Source: Streptomyces physcomitrii (GTDB taxonomy: Bacteria > Actinomycetota > Actinomycetes > Streptomycetales > Streptomycetaceae). From it: DNA of 64,000 nt. The notes beneath the pieces are model-generated. The model ran no database searches, was not told the DNA's origin, and saw only the letters and a program-made list of their open reading frames with translations. Shown here in pieces: positions 16,148 to 24,900 of the stretch. Each line of letters starts with the position of its first letter. Positions within the stretch are counted from its first letter, which is position 1. A program made the position numbers and the translations under genes. The DNA lies in assembly GCF_012273655.1 (NCBI RefSeq), contig NZ_JAAWWP010000021.1, forward strand, positions 59,177 to 123,176. The letters are read 5' to 3'.

Positions 16148-17170
16148 GTGGCCAAGGTGACGCGGGACGACGTGGCGCGACTGGCGGGTACTTCGACCGC
16201 GGTCGTCAGCTATGTGATCAACAACGGACCCCGGCCGGTCGCCCCGGCCACCCGTGAGCGGGTACTCGCCGCGATCAAGGAGCTGGGGTACCGGCCGGAC
16301 CGTGTGGCGCAGGCGATGGCCTCGCGCCGCACGGACCTCATAGGCATGATCGTGCCGGACGCCCGCCAGCCCTTCTTCGCGGAGATGGCGCACGCGGTCG
16401 AGCAGGCCGCCGCCGACCGCGGAAAGATGGTCCTGGTCGGCAACTCCGACTACCTCGACGAGCGCGAGGTCCACTATCTGCGGGCCTTCCTCGGCATGCG
16501 GGTCTCGGGCCTGATCCTGGTCAGCCAGGGTCCCAGCGAGACCGCCGCGGTCGAGATAGACGCCTGGGACGCGCGGGTGGTGCTGCTGCACCGCCGCCCC
16601 GAGGCGATCGAGGACGTCGCCGTCGTCACCGACGACGTCAGCGGCGCCCAGCTCGCCACCAGCCACCTCCTCGACCACGGGCACGCCTACGTGGCCTGCC
16701 TCGGCGGCACCGAGGAGACCCCGGCGGTCGGCGACCCCGTCTCCGACCATGTCGAGGGCTGGCGGCGCGCGATGGACGAGGCCGGGCGCTCCACCGAGGG
16801 GCGCCTTTTCCAGGCCCCGTACAACCGCTACGACGCCTATCAGGTCGCGCTGCGGCTGCTCGACGGTCCCGACCGGCCGCCGGCCATCGTCTGCGCCACC
16901 GACGACCAGGCCATCGGGGTGCTGCGGGCCGCGCGCGAGCTGCGGATCGACGTGCCGGGCGGTCTCGCCGTCGCGGGCTTCGACGACGTCAAGGAAGCCG
17001 GGCTGACCGATCCGCCGCTGACCACGGTCGCCAGCGACCGGCAGGCCATGGCGCGCGCCGCGGTCGACCTCGTCCTCGACGACGGGCTGCGGGTCGCGGG
17101 ATCCCGCCGCGAACGCCTCAAGCTCTTCCCGTCCCGTCTGGTCATCCGCCGGTCCTGCGGCTGCGACTGA
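16148..17170 (+). CDS. LacI-family transcriptional regulator
   Basis: The 340-residue regulator has an N-terminal LacI helix-turn-helix (VTRDDVARLAGTSTAVVSYV) with hinge helix, and a periplasmic-binding-protein-like effector domain (about 60-335). It ends with CGCD after a basic segment. The GTG at 16148 lies 23 bp after the glnR stop, so read-through from glnR is possible. No sugar operon is adjacent, so the ligand is unknown. The large inverted repeat at 17262-17350 downstream is a candidate terminator or binding site. Confidence 0.92.
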   Translation: MAKVTRDDVARLAGTSTAVVSYVINNGPRPVAPATRERVLAAIKELGYRPDRVAQAMASRRTDLIGMIVPDARQPFFAEMAHAVEQAAADRGKMVLVGNSDYLDEREVHYLRAFLGMRVSGLILVSQGPSETAAVEIDAWDARVVLLHRRPEAIEDVAVVTDDVSGAQLATSHLLDHGHAYVACLGGTEETPAVGDPVSDHVEGWRRAMDEAGRSTEGRLFQAPYNRYDAYQVALRLLDGPDRPPAIVCATDDQAIGVLRAARELRIDVPGGLAVAGFDDVKEAGLTDPPLTTVASDRQAMARAAVDLVLDDGLRVAGSRRERLKLFPSRLVIRRSCGCD

Positions 17171-17261
17171 GCGCATGGGGACGCCGGGGAACACCGGGGG
17201 CGCGGCGGCGCGGCGCGCGCTCCCGCCGGTCGGTTCTTCGGTTCTTCGGCCGGTCGCACCA

Positions 17262-17350
17262 ACACCCTTCGTACGTATGCCGATCCGGCGATCCGCCCAT
17301 CCGGCGATCTGTCCATGGGCCGGTCCGACGGGCTTACGTACGAAGGGTGT
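17262..17350. repeat. Perfect 16-bp inverted repeat with 57-bp spacer, in a 379-bp gene-free region
   Basis: The arms are ACACCCTTCGTACGTA (17262-17277) and its exact reverse complement (17335-17350). The arm interior includes TACGTA, itself palindromic. The spacer contains a direct repeat (ATCCGGCGATC twice). The rest of the gene-free stretch 17171-17549 has degenerate GATCAGCC/GGTCAACC repeats (17480-17545) just after the protease stop. It could be a two-site operator, a mobile-element remnant or a weak bidirectional terminator between convergent genes. Confidence 0.6.
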
Positions 17351-17549
17351 CGGGATGAAGAGCGTTTGTATGAAGCGGGGGGATGAAGCGGGGCCGGGCG
17401 GGTGGATCCGGGGTGGTTTCGAGGATGAGGGTCGGTTCATCGCATGGGCGGTGAACCGACGACCTCACCGACGTTGAAGTGATCAACCGCCGAGCCGATC
17501 AGCCTTCGGATGCTCATCCGACTGATCAGCCGACTGGTCAACCGTCTGA

Positions 17550-19319
17550 TCAGAACAGCAGGTTGTACTGGTTGAAGCCGGTGCCCAGACTGGTGGGGGC
17601 GGCGAAGAGGTCGGCCGAGGCCTTCCCGGTGCCCTTGTGCAGCCAGAGCTTCCCGGCGGAGTCACGGGTGAGGACGTCCGCGATCCCGTCGCCGGTCAGG
17701 TCGCCGTCGGTCACCATGGCGCTGTACTTCCAGCCGGTACGGGCCTGGATCCGCGCCGCCCACGGGGACTTGGCGTTGCCGGTGCCCCGGTAGAGCCACA
17801 GGGTGTTGCCGCTGTCCTTGACCAGCAGGTCGGCCTTGCCGTCCCCGGAGAGGTCACCCCGCCCGTACACCTTCACGTTCTTCCAGGACTTGTCGACCAC
17901 CTTGATCTTGGCCGCGAACTGCCCGTTGCCCTTGCCCGGGTACAGATACGCCGAGCCGTCGGTGTCCACCACGACCAGGTCCGGCCACCCGTCCCCGGTC
18001 ATGTCCCCCGGGAAGGCGTACGAGGGGTAGCCGCCCCAGACCGAGGAGATCTCGCCCCACTTCCAGGTCCAGCTCTGGTGGTCCAGGTAGTTGCGGTACA
18101 GCTTGCCGTCGGCCGTGTCCCGGATGACCAGGTCCTGGAACCAGTCCCGGTCCAGGTCAACCTGGAGCCCCCAGCCGAGCGACTCCCAGCCGTGGCTGAC
18201 GAAGGCGCGCTGCGCGAGTCCGGTGCCGGTGCTGTCCTGCTGGAAGAGGCCGCCGGAGGGCGTACGGGCGAGCAGGTCGGCGCGGCCGTCGAAGGAGAGG
18301 TCGGCGTCGTCGATCCGCGGCTGCGCGGCCCAGGCGTACGAACTGACCTTGGAGAAGACCGGATAGGCGCCCTTGGCGGTGCAGCCCTCCACGCCCCAGG
18401 AGACGATGCCCGCGATCTTGCCGTTCACCACGAGCGGGCCGCCGGAGTCGCCGTTGCAGGGGCTGGTGGTCCCCTCGTCGGCGCCCGAGGCGGGCGTACC
18501 CGCGCAGGCCATGGAGCCCTCGACGAAGTAGTCCTGCCCGAAGACCTCGCCGAGCGCGCTGTCGCAGGTGGCGTCGGCGACCATCGGCAGCTCGGCCTTG
18601 CGCAGCTTCGCCGCCGGCGGTGCGCCCGGGGCGCCGGAGGTCAGGCCCCAGCCGTAGACGGTGCCCTTGGTGCCGGGGGTGTAGAGGGAGCTGTCGTTCG
18701 AGGCCGCGAGGCGCAGCCAGGCGCTCTCCAGCGGCGAGGAGAGGGTGAGGACGGCGATGTCGTCCTTGATCGTCTCCGGGTTGTAGCGGGGGTGGTTCCA
18801 CTGGGCGTGGACGCCGGTCACGGTGCCGTTCTCGTAGTCGTCGAGGTCGGTGGTGCCGGACAGGACGGCGCCGTTCTTCGCCCAGTCGAGGCCCGCGACG
18901 CAGTGCGCGGCGGTGAGGACCTTGTTCGGGGCGACCAGTGCGCCGCCGCAGAACCAGCCCTCCCCGGTGGACTCGTCGTAGTAGCCGAGCTGGACCATCC
19001 ACGGGGCCTTGGCGATGGTGGTCTCGCTGCCGCCGATGATGAACGGCGTCGCCTTCGGGGCCTTGCGGCGGGTGCCGTCCGGCTCGGCGACGGCGTTGTG
19101 CCGCTGGGCGGCGCGCAGGCGCTCCCGCAGCTCGTGCGCGGAGGCCTTCGGCTTCGGGACCGGCTTCGCGAGCCCCGCCGCGGGCAGTCCGGGCGGCTGC
19201 TCGTCCGCGGCGGCGGGCCCGGCGGCGAGGGCTCCGGCACAGCTGAGCGCCAGGGCGAGGGTGACGGCGGACAGGCCGGTGAGGGCCCGTCTGCTCCGGC
19301 CACGCAGGACACGTATCAC
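17550..19319 (-). CDS. Secreted trypsin-like serine protease with C-terminal FG-GAP/VCBS propeller
   Basis: This 589-residue protein has a signal peptide (about 1-38) and a propeptide. The S1 trypsin domain begins at the IIGGSE cleavage site (about 94), with triad His139 (TAAHC), Asp187 (DDIAVL) and Ser291 (GDSGGP). Residues from about 340 to the end hold repeated D-x-(T/S)-GDG-x-x-D-L-(V/L) units (GDMTGDGWPDL, GDLSGDGKADL, GDLTGDGIADV), the calcium-binding FG-GAP/VCBS propeller. The tail probably anchors or targets the protease extracellularly. It is divergent from htrA across 524 bp. Confidence 0.92.
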   Translation of the reverse strand: MIRVLRGRSRRALTGLSAVTLALALSCAGALAAGPAAADEQPPGLPAAGLAKPVPKPKASAHELRERLRAAQRHNAVAEPDGTRRKAPKATPFIIGGSETTIAKAPWMVQLGYYDESTGEGWFCGGALVAPNKVLTAAHCVAGLDWAKNGAVLSGTTDLDDYENGTVTGVHAQWNHPRYNPETIKDDIAVLTLSSPLESAWLRLAASNDSSLYTPGTKGTVYGWGLTSGAPGAPPAAKLRKAELPMVADATCDSALGEVFGQDYFVEGSMACAGTPASGADEGTTSPCNGDSGGPLVVNGKIAGIVSWGVEGCTAKGAYPVFSKVSSYAWAAQPRIDDADLSFDGRADLLARTPSGGLFQQDSTGTGLAQRAFVSHGWESLGWGLQVDLDRDWFQDLVIRDTADGKLYRNYLDHQSWTWKWGEISSVWGGYPSYAFPGDMTGDGWPDLVVVDTDGSAYLYPGKGNGQFAAKIKVVDKSWKNVKVYGRGDLSGDGKADLLVKDSGNTLWLYRGTGNAKSPWAARIQARTGWKYSAMVTDGDLTGDGIADVLTRDSAGKLWLHKGTGKASADLFAAPTSLGTGFNQYNLLF

Positions 19320-19792
19320 GGGGGTCTCCGGGAGGGTGAGGTGAGCTGAGGTGAAGCCGGGCGAGATGGGGTGAGGTGAAGTGAGCGGGGCAGAGGGAGC
19401 GTTCAGGCCTCGGCAGGAAGGGCCCGCAGCTCAGGAAAGACGGCCCGCGCCGCTTCAGCCGGCCCGCGCCGCGTCGCGTTCTCCGGCTCGTCGAGCCTAG
19501 AACGCGCCGCGATCTCCGCACAGGAACGTCGTAGAAGACGGCCGGATCACGGTCAATCACGGCCGATCACACGGGAGTTGTCCCGTTTCTGTCCGTTCCT
19601 TCTTCTGAAGTCGACTCCTGGCGACCGGAGTTGAACGGTCGCCTCAGTCCGCTCCACCTGTCGCAAGCTCCTCTGCGCCCCTTCCTGCCTCTCCGTCCCT
19701 CCGCCGCTCCCTCCCCCATTTCTGCTCTCTGCCGTCTCTCCCCCGGCCGCCGCCCCGGTCCTTATATGGGGCATACGCACTTCTGCCGGGCT
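19320..19792. promoter_or_regulatory. Divergent promoter region between the secreted protease and htrA
   Basis: This long gene-free region holds several small ordered repeats: GGTGAGGTGA-type tandem motifs at 19336-19385, three ATCAC/ATCACGG motifs near 19545-19572, and a perfect inverted repeat GGCGACCG/CGGTCGCC (19620-19627 and 19636-19643, 8-nt gap) that looks like an operator. Open frames here read poorly. Confidence 0.45.
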
Positions 19793-19820
19793 TCTCAGGG
19801 CGCGCTCAGGCAGCTCTCAT
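19793..19820 (+). promoter_or_regulatory. Three 11-bp-phased direct repeats, probable OmpR-type response-regulator site for htrA
   Basis: TCTCAGG (19793), GCTCAGG (19804) and TCTCAT (19815) recur with exactly 11-bp spacing, ending 23 bp before the htrA start. Tandem half-sites at 11-bp spacing are the classic OmpR/PhoB-family layout. The cognate regulator is probably the response regulator encoded at 21310. Confidence 0.6.
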
Positions 19821-19843
19821 CTACGGCGCCGAGTCTGGTTGTC

Positions 19844-21067
19844 ATGAACGAGAACACCCGCCAGAGCGGCGCCTACGACCAGGACGGCCCCGAGGGGTCG
19901 TCGCACTCCGAGCAGTACGGCCCCGGGCCGGGCGCACCGCAGGGCGGCTACCCGCCCCGCCCGGCGCACGAGCCCGCGGGGCACCGCGCGACCGGCGGCG
20001 GAACGCACGCCTGGCCGAGCCAGGCCGGCTGGAGCGGCCAGAGTGGCTGGAGCGGCTGGAGCGGCCACGGCGGTCAGGGCGGCCACGGCGGTCAGGGCGG
20101 CTCCGGTACGGACGGTGGCGTCGGCGGCGGGGACGGTGGCGTCGGCGGCGGTGTTCCGGTGGGCGGTCACGGGGAGCGGCGGCGGGCCCGGCGGCCGGTG
20201 GCCCTCTTCGCGGCGGTCGCGCTGGTGGCGGCCGCGGTGGGCGGCGGCACCGCCTACGCCGTGCAGGAGCTGAACGACAGCGGTCAGGCCACGGCGACCA
20301 GCGCCACCGGCACGGTGAACGGCACCAGCGTGGCCACCAGCAGCAAGGGCACGGTCGCGGGCGTTGCCGCCGCGGTGAGCCCGAGCATCGTCGAGGTGAC
20401 GGCGTCCGCGCAGGGCGGGAAGTCCACCGGCTCCGGGGTGATCGTCACCGCGGACGGGGAGATCGTCACCAACAACCACGTGGTCGCGGGCGCCTCCTCG
20501 GTCAAGGTGACCACGAACGACGGCAAGTCCTACCGCGCCGAGGTGGTCGGCACGGACAGCAAGAAGGACCTGGCCCTGCTCAAGGCGAGCGGCGCCCCGA
20601 AGCTCAAGCCCGCCTCCCTCGGCGACTCCTCGGACCTCCAGGTCGGCCAGGACGTGGTCGCGATCGGCTCGCCCGAGGGCCTCAGCGGGACCGTCACCCG
20701 GGGCATCGTCTCCGCCCTGGACCGGGATGTCACGGTCGCCAGCGAGCAGGAGCAGCAGCCGCAGACGCCGGGCCCCGGGGACGGCTGGCCCTTCGAGTTC
20801 GGCGGCCGCCAGTTCAACGGCGACACCGGCTCCTCGACCACCACGTACAAGGCGATCCAGACCGACGCCTCGCTGAACCCGGGCAACTCCGGTGGCGCGC
20901 TGATCAATATGAACGGCGAGATCATCGGGATCAACTCCGCGATGTACGCACCGAGTTCGAGCAGCGGCGGCTCCGGTGACTCGGGCAGCGCGGGCCTCGG
21001 CTTCGCCATCCCGGTCAATACGGTGAAGGCCGACCTGGACCAGTTGCGGTCGGGGGCGAGCAGCTGA
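19844..21067 (+). CDS. HtrA/DegP-type S1C serine protease, membrane-anchored, without PDZ domain
   Basis: This 407-residue protein has a Gly/Ser/Trp-rich cytoplasmic N-terminus (1-115), one TM helix (about 118-137) and an extracytoplasmic trypsin-like domain. The triad is His212 (NNHVVA), Asp242 (DLALLK) and Ser349 (GNSGGAL). The protein ends shortly after the protease domain, so the usual C-terminal PDZ domain is missing. HtrA proteases degrade or refold damaged envelope proteins. It lies directly upstream of a two-component system on the same strand, a CssRS-HtrA-like arrangement for secretion stress. Confidence 0.9.
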   Translation: MNENTRQSGAYDQDGPEGSSHSEQYGPGPGAPQGGYPPRPAHEPAGHRATGGGTHAWPSQAGWSGQSGWSGWSGHGGQGGHGGQGGSGTDGGVGGGDGGVGGGVPVGGHGERRRARRPVALFAAVALVAAAVGGGTAYAVQELNDSGQATATSATGTVNGTSVATSSKGTVAGVAAAVSPSIVEVTASAQGGKSTGSGVIVTADGEIVTNNHVVAGASSVKVTTNDGKSYRAEVVGTDSKKDLALLKASGAPKLKPASLGDSSDLQVGQDVVAIGSPEGLSGTVTRGIVSALDRDVTVASEQEQQPQTPGPGDGWPFEFGGRQFNGDTGSSTTTYKAIQTDASLNPGNSGGALINMNGEIIGINSAMYAPSSSSGGSGDSGSAGLGFAIPVNTVKADLDQLRSGASS

Positions 21068-21131
21068 GGGGTGACGGCGGCCGGTGGCGGATGGCACGGG
21101 TCCTGGGACGGCGGGGGCGGGGATCGCGCGA

Positions 21132-21183
21132 CCTGGGATCGGCGGACCCGGGGACTGCGGATCCAGGGACCGCCGATCCCAGG
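21132..21183 (+). terminator. 14-bp inverted repeat after htrA
   Basis: Perfect arms 21132-21145 and 21170-21183 flank a 24-nt loop, 64 bp past the htrA stop and before the response regulator. It probably terminates htrA, or attenuates read-through into the two-component genes. Confidence 0.6.
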
Positions 21184-21309
21184 ACAGGCCGTGCCCCCCG
21201 CCGGGCCGCGTCCCCGCCCCCTCGTACCCTTCCGGCGTGCAAGGCTGAGTCCGACCGCGCTGGGACCGAGCGTCCCCTCCCGCCCCCGCCGTATCCGAGG
21301 AACCCGCCC

Positions 21310-22047
21310 ATGTCACCCGCCCCCGGCGCCGAAGGCGCACCGCAGCAGCGCATCCTGATCGTCGACGACGAGCCCGCCGTGCGCGAGGCGCTCCAGCGCT
21401 CGCTGGCCTTCGAGGGCTACGGCACCGAGATCGCCGCCGACGGCCTCGAAGCCCTGGAGAAGGACGGCTCGTACCGCCCCGATCTGGTCGTCCTGGACAT
21501 CCAGATGCCGCGCATGGACGGCCTGACCGCCGCCCGGCGGATACGGGCCACCGGCAGCAGGGTCCCGATCCTGATGCTGACGGCGCGGGACACCGTGGGC
21601 GACCGGGTCACCGGACTGGACGCGGGCGCCGACGACTACCTGGTCAAGCCCTTCGAGCTGGACGAACTCCTGGCCCGCATCCGGGCCCTGCTGCGCCGCA
21701 GCTCGTACGCGACGGAGGAGGGCGGCGCCGAGGAGGGCGAGGTGCTCGCCTTCGGCGATCTGCGGATGGACCTCGCCACCCGGGAGGTCACGCGGGGCGG
21801 GCGCCGGGTGGAGCTGACCCGCACCGAGTTCACCCTCCTGGAGATGTTCCTGGCGCATCCGCGGCAGGTGCTGACCCGAGAGCAGATCCTCAAGGCGGTC
21901 TGGGGCTTCGACTTCGAGCCCACCTCCAACTCCCTGGACGTGTACGTGATGTACCTGCGCCGCAAGACGGAGGCGGGCGGCGAGCCGCGCCTCGTGCACA
22001 CGGTGCGCGGGGTCGGGTACGCCCTGCGCGCGGGCGGTCCGGAGTGA
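21310..22047 (+). CDS. OmpR-family response regulator (CssR/MprA-like)
   Basis: The 245-residue regulator has a receiver domain (about 13-125) with the DDE acidic pair, phospho-acceptor Asp in VVLDIQMP and conserved Lys in LVKPFE. A winged-helix effector domain (about 145-240, LTRTEFTLLEMFLAHPRQVL) follows. Its gene overlaps the downstream histidine kinase by four bases. Placement after htrA suggests it controls htrA in response to envelope protein stress; the 11-bp repeats at 19793 are the likely target. Confidence 0.93.
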   Translation: MSPAPGAEGAPQQRILIVDDEPAVREALQRSLAFEGYGTEIAADGLEALEKDGSYRPDLVVLDIQMPRMDGLTAARRIRATGSRVPILMLTARDTVGDRVTGLDAGADDYLVKPFELDELLARIRALLRRSSYATEEGGAEEGEVLAFGDLRMDLATREVTRGGRRVELTRTEFTLLEMFLAHPRQVLTREQILKAVWGFDFEPTSNSLDVYVMYLRRKTEAGGEPRLVHTVRGVGYALRAGGPE

Positions 22048-23528
22048 GCGGACGGCTGCGCGCGCTGCCGCTGCGTTCCCGGCTCGCCCTGCTCGTGGCG
22101 GCGGCGGTCGCCCTGGCGGTGGCGATCGCGGCCACCGCCTGCTGGGTGCTCACCCGCAACCAGCTGCGGGACGAGCTGGACGACTCGCTGCGCAACACCA
22201 CGGCCGCCGAGCCCTACCTCCAAGCCCTGCGGCAGAACTGCTCCCCCGACTCCCGTACCGGCGAGAACGCCCCGCCCGCCTTCGCCTACATCCAGACCGT
22301 GCAGGGCGACGGCTCCCGCTGCGTCGGCCTCGGCTCCAAGGCGGTGGACGTCGGCAGCGAGGACCAGCAGGTCGCGCTCGGGCTGCGGGGCAGCGCCCTG
22401 CACGACGCACGGACCGTCGACGGTGAACAGGTGCGCGTCTTCACGCAGTTGTCCGAGGGCCGGATCGCGGTGAGCATCTCCCGGCCGCTCACCGAGATCG
22501 ACCAGTCCCTCAACCGGCTCGCCCTGCTGCTCGCCGCGGTCGCCGGGCTCGGCGTCTTCGGCGCCGGGGCCGCGGGCCTGTGGGTCGCCCGTACCGCGCT
22601 GCACCCGGTGGACGAACTCACCGGCGCCGTCGAGCATGTGACGCGCACCGAGGACCTGGCGGTGCAGATCCCGGTCGACGGCGACGACGAGATCGCCCGC
22701 CTCTCCCGCTCCTTCAACGCGATGACCACCGCCCTCGCCTCCTCGCGCGACCTCCAGCAGCAGCTGATCGCCGACGCGGGGCACGAACTGCGCACCCCGC
22801 TCACCTCGCTGCGCACCAATATCGACCTCCTGGTGCGCAGCGAGGAGAGCGGCCGGGACATCCCCGCCGACGACCGGCGCGCCCTGCTCGCCTCCGTCCA
22901 GGCCCAGATGGCCGAACTCGCCGCCCTCATCGGCGACTTGCAGGAACTCTCCCGCTCGGACACCGGCCAGCAGAGCAGCCGCGCCGAGGTGGTCGCCCTG
23001 CACGAACTGACCGCCACCGCCCTGGAGCGCGCCCGCCTGCGCGGCCCCGAACTGCACATCGACTCGGCCCTCGACCCCTGGTACGTACGCGCCGATCCGG
23101 CGACCCTGGAGCGCGCCCTGGTCAACATCCTGGACAACGCGGTGAAGTTCAGCCCGAGTGCGGGCACCATCGAAGTCAGCCTGTGCAAGGGCGAGTTGAC
23201 GGTCCGGGACCATGGCCCCGGGATCGCCCCGGAGGAACTCCCGCACGTCTTCGACCGCTTCTGGCGCTCCCCCTCCGCCCGCGGCCTGCCCGGCTCCGGC
23301 CTCGGCCTGTCGATCGTGGCCCGTACGGTGCGGCAGGCGGGCGGCGAGATCGGCCTGCGGCCCGCCCACGGCGGCGGGACGGTGGCGACCCTGCGGCTGC
23401 CGGGCGCCTCCGAACCGCCCCCGCGACTGGAGGAGTCGGATGAGGGGCCGCCCACTCCCCCGGGCTCGGGTTCGGGTTCGAGCTCAGATTCGGGCTCGGG
23501 TTCGGGCTCAAGCTCGGGGGAGGTCTGA
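22044..23528 (+). CDS. Sensor histidine kinase (CssS-like), partner of the upstream regulator
   Basis: The 494-residue kinase has TM1 (about 11-33), an extracytoplasmic sensor loop of about 115 residues with two cysteines (QNCSPDSR and GSRCVGLG), TM2 (about 155-178) and HAMP. The HisKA phospho-site is GHELRTPLTSL, and the ATPase domain has N-box LVNILDNAVKFS and G-box GSGLGLSI. The C-terminus ends in a Gly-Ser repeat tail encoded by 6-bp tandem repeats (about 23460-23520). The GTG start overlaps the regulator stop. The cysteine pair in the sensor loop could report extracytoplasmic disulfide state (inference). Confidence 0.93.
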   Translation: MSGRLRALPLRSRLALLVAAAVALAVAIAATACWVLTRNQLRDELDDSLRNTTAAEPYLQALRQNCSPDSRTGENAPPAFAYIQTVQGDGSRCVGLGSKAVDVGSEDQQVALGLRGSALHDARTVDGEQVRVFTQLSEGRIAVSISRPLTEIDQSLNRLALLLAAVAGLGVFGAGAAGLWVARTALHPVDELTGAVEHVTRTEDLAVQIPVDGDDEIARLSRSFNAMTTALASSRDLQQQLIADAGHELRTPLTSLRTNIDLLVRSEESGRDIPADDRRALLASVQAQMAELAALIGDLQELSRSDTGQQSSRAEVVALHELTATALERARLRGPELHIDSALDPWYVRADPATLERALVNILDNAVKFSPSAGTIEVSLCKGELTVRDHGPGIAPEELPHVFDRFWRSPSARGLPGSGLGLSIVARTVRQAGGEIGLRPAHGGGTVATLRLPGASEPPPRLEESDEGPPTPPGSGSGSSSDSGSGSGSSSGEV

Positions 23529-23665
23529 GGCCCCGGACCGGGACCACACGGGCGGCGGCCCACCGGAGTTCAACTCGCCGGTGTCAACGCGCCGATGCTC
23601 AACTCACCAGTTTCCAGTTGCTGTTCAGCGCGCAGGCACCCAACTCCTCCGCGAACGGTCGCTGT

Positions 23666-24730
23666 TCAGCGCGCCGCAGGGTTGTGCCGCAGCAGGGCGT
23701 CCAGCAGTCCGTCGGTGGCCTCGGGGAAGTCCAGCGGCACGATGCCGAGGCCCTGCCAGCCGCCGGCCTCGGAACCGTTCAGGAAGTCGCGCACCTGGGG
23801 GTTGAGGCGCTCGGCGTTGGAGGAGGGCGGCAGCAGCGCGGCGGTGCTGACGAAGTTGATGTACTGCTTGCCGGGCTCGTTCGCCGCCTTGCGGAAGTGG
23901 TCCTCGATCAGGGGGTACTTGCGCAGCGGTTCGGCGTTGTAGTCGTCCTGGATGTCGAAGACCGAGGCATCGCCCCAACGCACCCCGGGCAGACCGCCGT
24001 TGTCCGCGATGAGCACCACCTTGCCGCGCGCCTCGCCGAGCGTGGGCAGGGCGTCGGCGATGTGGAAGAGCGAACGCCAGCCCTTCCCGTCGAGGTAGTC
24101 GTCGAAGACCCGCCGGAACTCCGCGTCGCTCTCCTCGGAGTACTCCTGCTTGACCCGCATCAGTACGGTCTCGGAGGGCCGCGCGGCCAAGAAGTCCCGG
24201 CAGGCGGTGAGCACGTCGTCGAAGTTGAGGTTCTGGTAGAAGGCGGCGTGGTGGATGGTGAAGGCGTTCTCGAAGAGGCGGCAGCGGATGTCCAGGAAAC
24301 GGACTCCGGCGTCCAGTTGCTCCCGTATCAGCAGGTCCTGGCACTCGACCCAGGGCCCGCCGAAACGCGCCCCCGAGTCATGCGTACCGGGGATCGTCAG
24401 CGCGCGCAGGGCGGTGGCGTCCCCGATCCCGCCCATCCAGTCCTGGACTCCGCGCAGACGGGCGCGGGTACGGGTGGTGCCGGGCGAGGGGAGCGGGTGC
24501 GCCTTCGGGGCAGGGGCCGGGGGCGCGGTCGCCGCGGCGGCGGAGTGCGCGCCCGCGAAGGCCAGCGCCCCGCCCGCGGCGACCGCCCCGGCCCTGCCGA
24601 GGAAGAAACGGCGGCTGGTGGCACGGGAGTTCGGGGTGGGGCCCGGCGCGAGGACCGGGTGCGAGGCGGTGTCCGGGGGCGGTACGGCGCCCGTGGTCGT
24701 GCCGAGGTCTGGGGTCACGTCAGCAGTCAT
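23666..24730 (-). CDS. Tat-exported phosphatidylinositol-specific phospholipase C
   Basis: The 354-residue product has a twin-arginine signal (TSRRFFLGRAG, Arg40-Arg41) and an Ala-rich hydrophobic segment to about residue 67. The PI-PLC X-domain follows, with catalytic His117 in PGTHDSG and a second His160/161 in FTIHHAA. Bacterial PI-PLCs cleave phosphatidylinositol or GPI anchors to inositol phosphates. The start ATG at 24730 is the one that puts the Tat motif near the N-terminus. It is convergent with the histidine kinase gene. The stop lies inside a 14-bp sequence duplicated 31 bp away (23630-23643 and 23661-23674). Confidence 0.88.
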   Translation of the reverse strand: MTADVTPDLGTTTGAVPPPDTASHPVLAPGPTPNSRATSRRFFLGRAGAVAAGGALAFAGAHSAAAATAPPAPAPKAHPLPSPGTTRTRARLRGVQDWMGGIGDATALRALTIPGTHDSGARFGGPWVECQDLLIREQLDAGVRFLDIRCRLFENAFTIHHAAFYQNLNFDDVLTACRDFLAARPSETVLMRVKQEYSEESDAEFRRVFDDYLDGKGWRSLFHIADALPTLGEARGKVVLIADNGGLPGVRWGDASVFDIQDDYNAEPLRKYPLIEDHFRKAANEPGKQYINFVSTAALLPPSSNAERLNPQVRDFLNGSEAGGWQGLGIVPLDFPEATDGLLDALLRHNPAAR

Positions 24731-24828
24731 GGCGGCAGCGAAGCACAGGGCGCGTCCGGCGGACAGGGTGCGGAGCGAACCAGTCCGTGTTGCACCGGTC
24801 CGCACCAGCGGGACCGGGAACGGGACAC

Positions 24829-24864
24829 GAGAGGGCCCCGGCGGATTCCCACCGGGGCCCTCTC
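24829..24864 (-). terminator. Strong hairpin terminator of the 5'-nucleotidase gene
   Basis: A perfect 13-bp stem has arms 24829-24841 and 24852-24864, with a 10-nt loop. It lies downstream of the nucleotidase on the minus strand and upstream of the PI-PLC gene. Confidence 0.8.
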
Positions 24865-24900
24865 CGCGCGGGCCGGGCGCCAACTCCCGCCCCGCACGCA

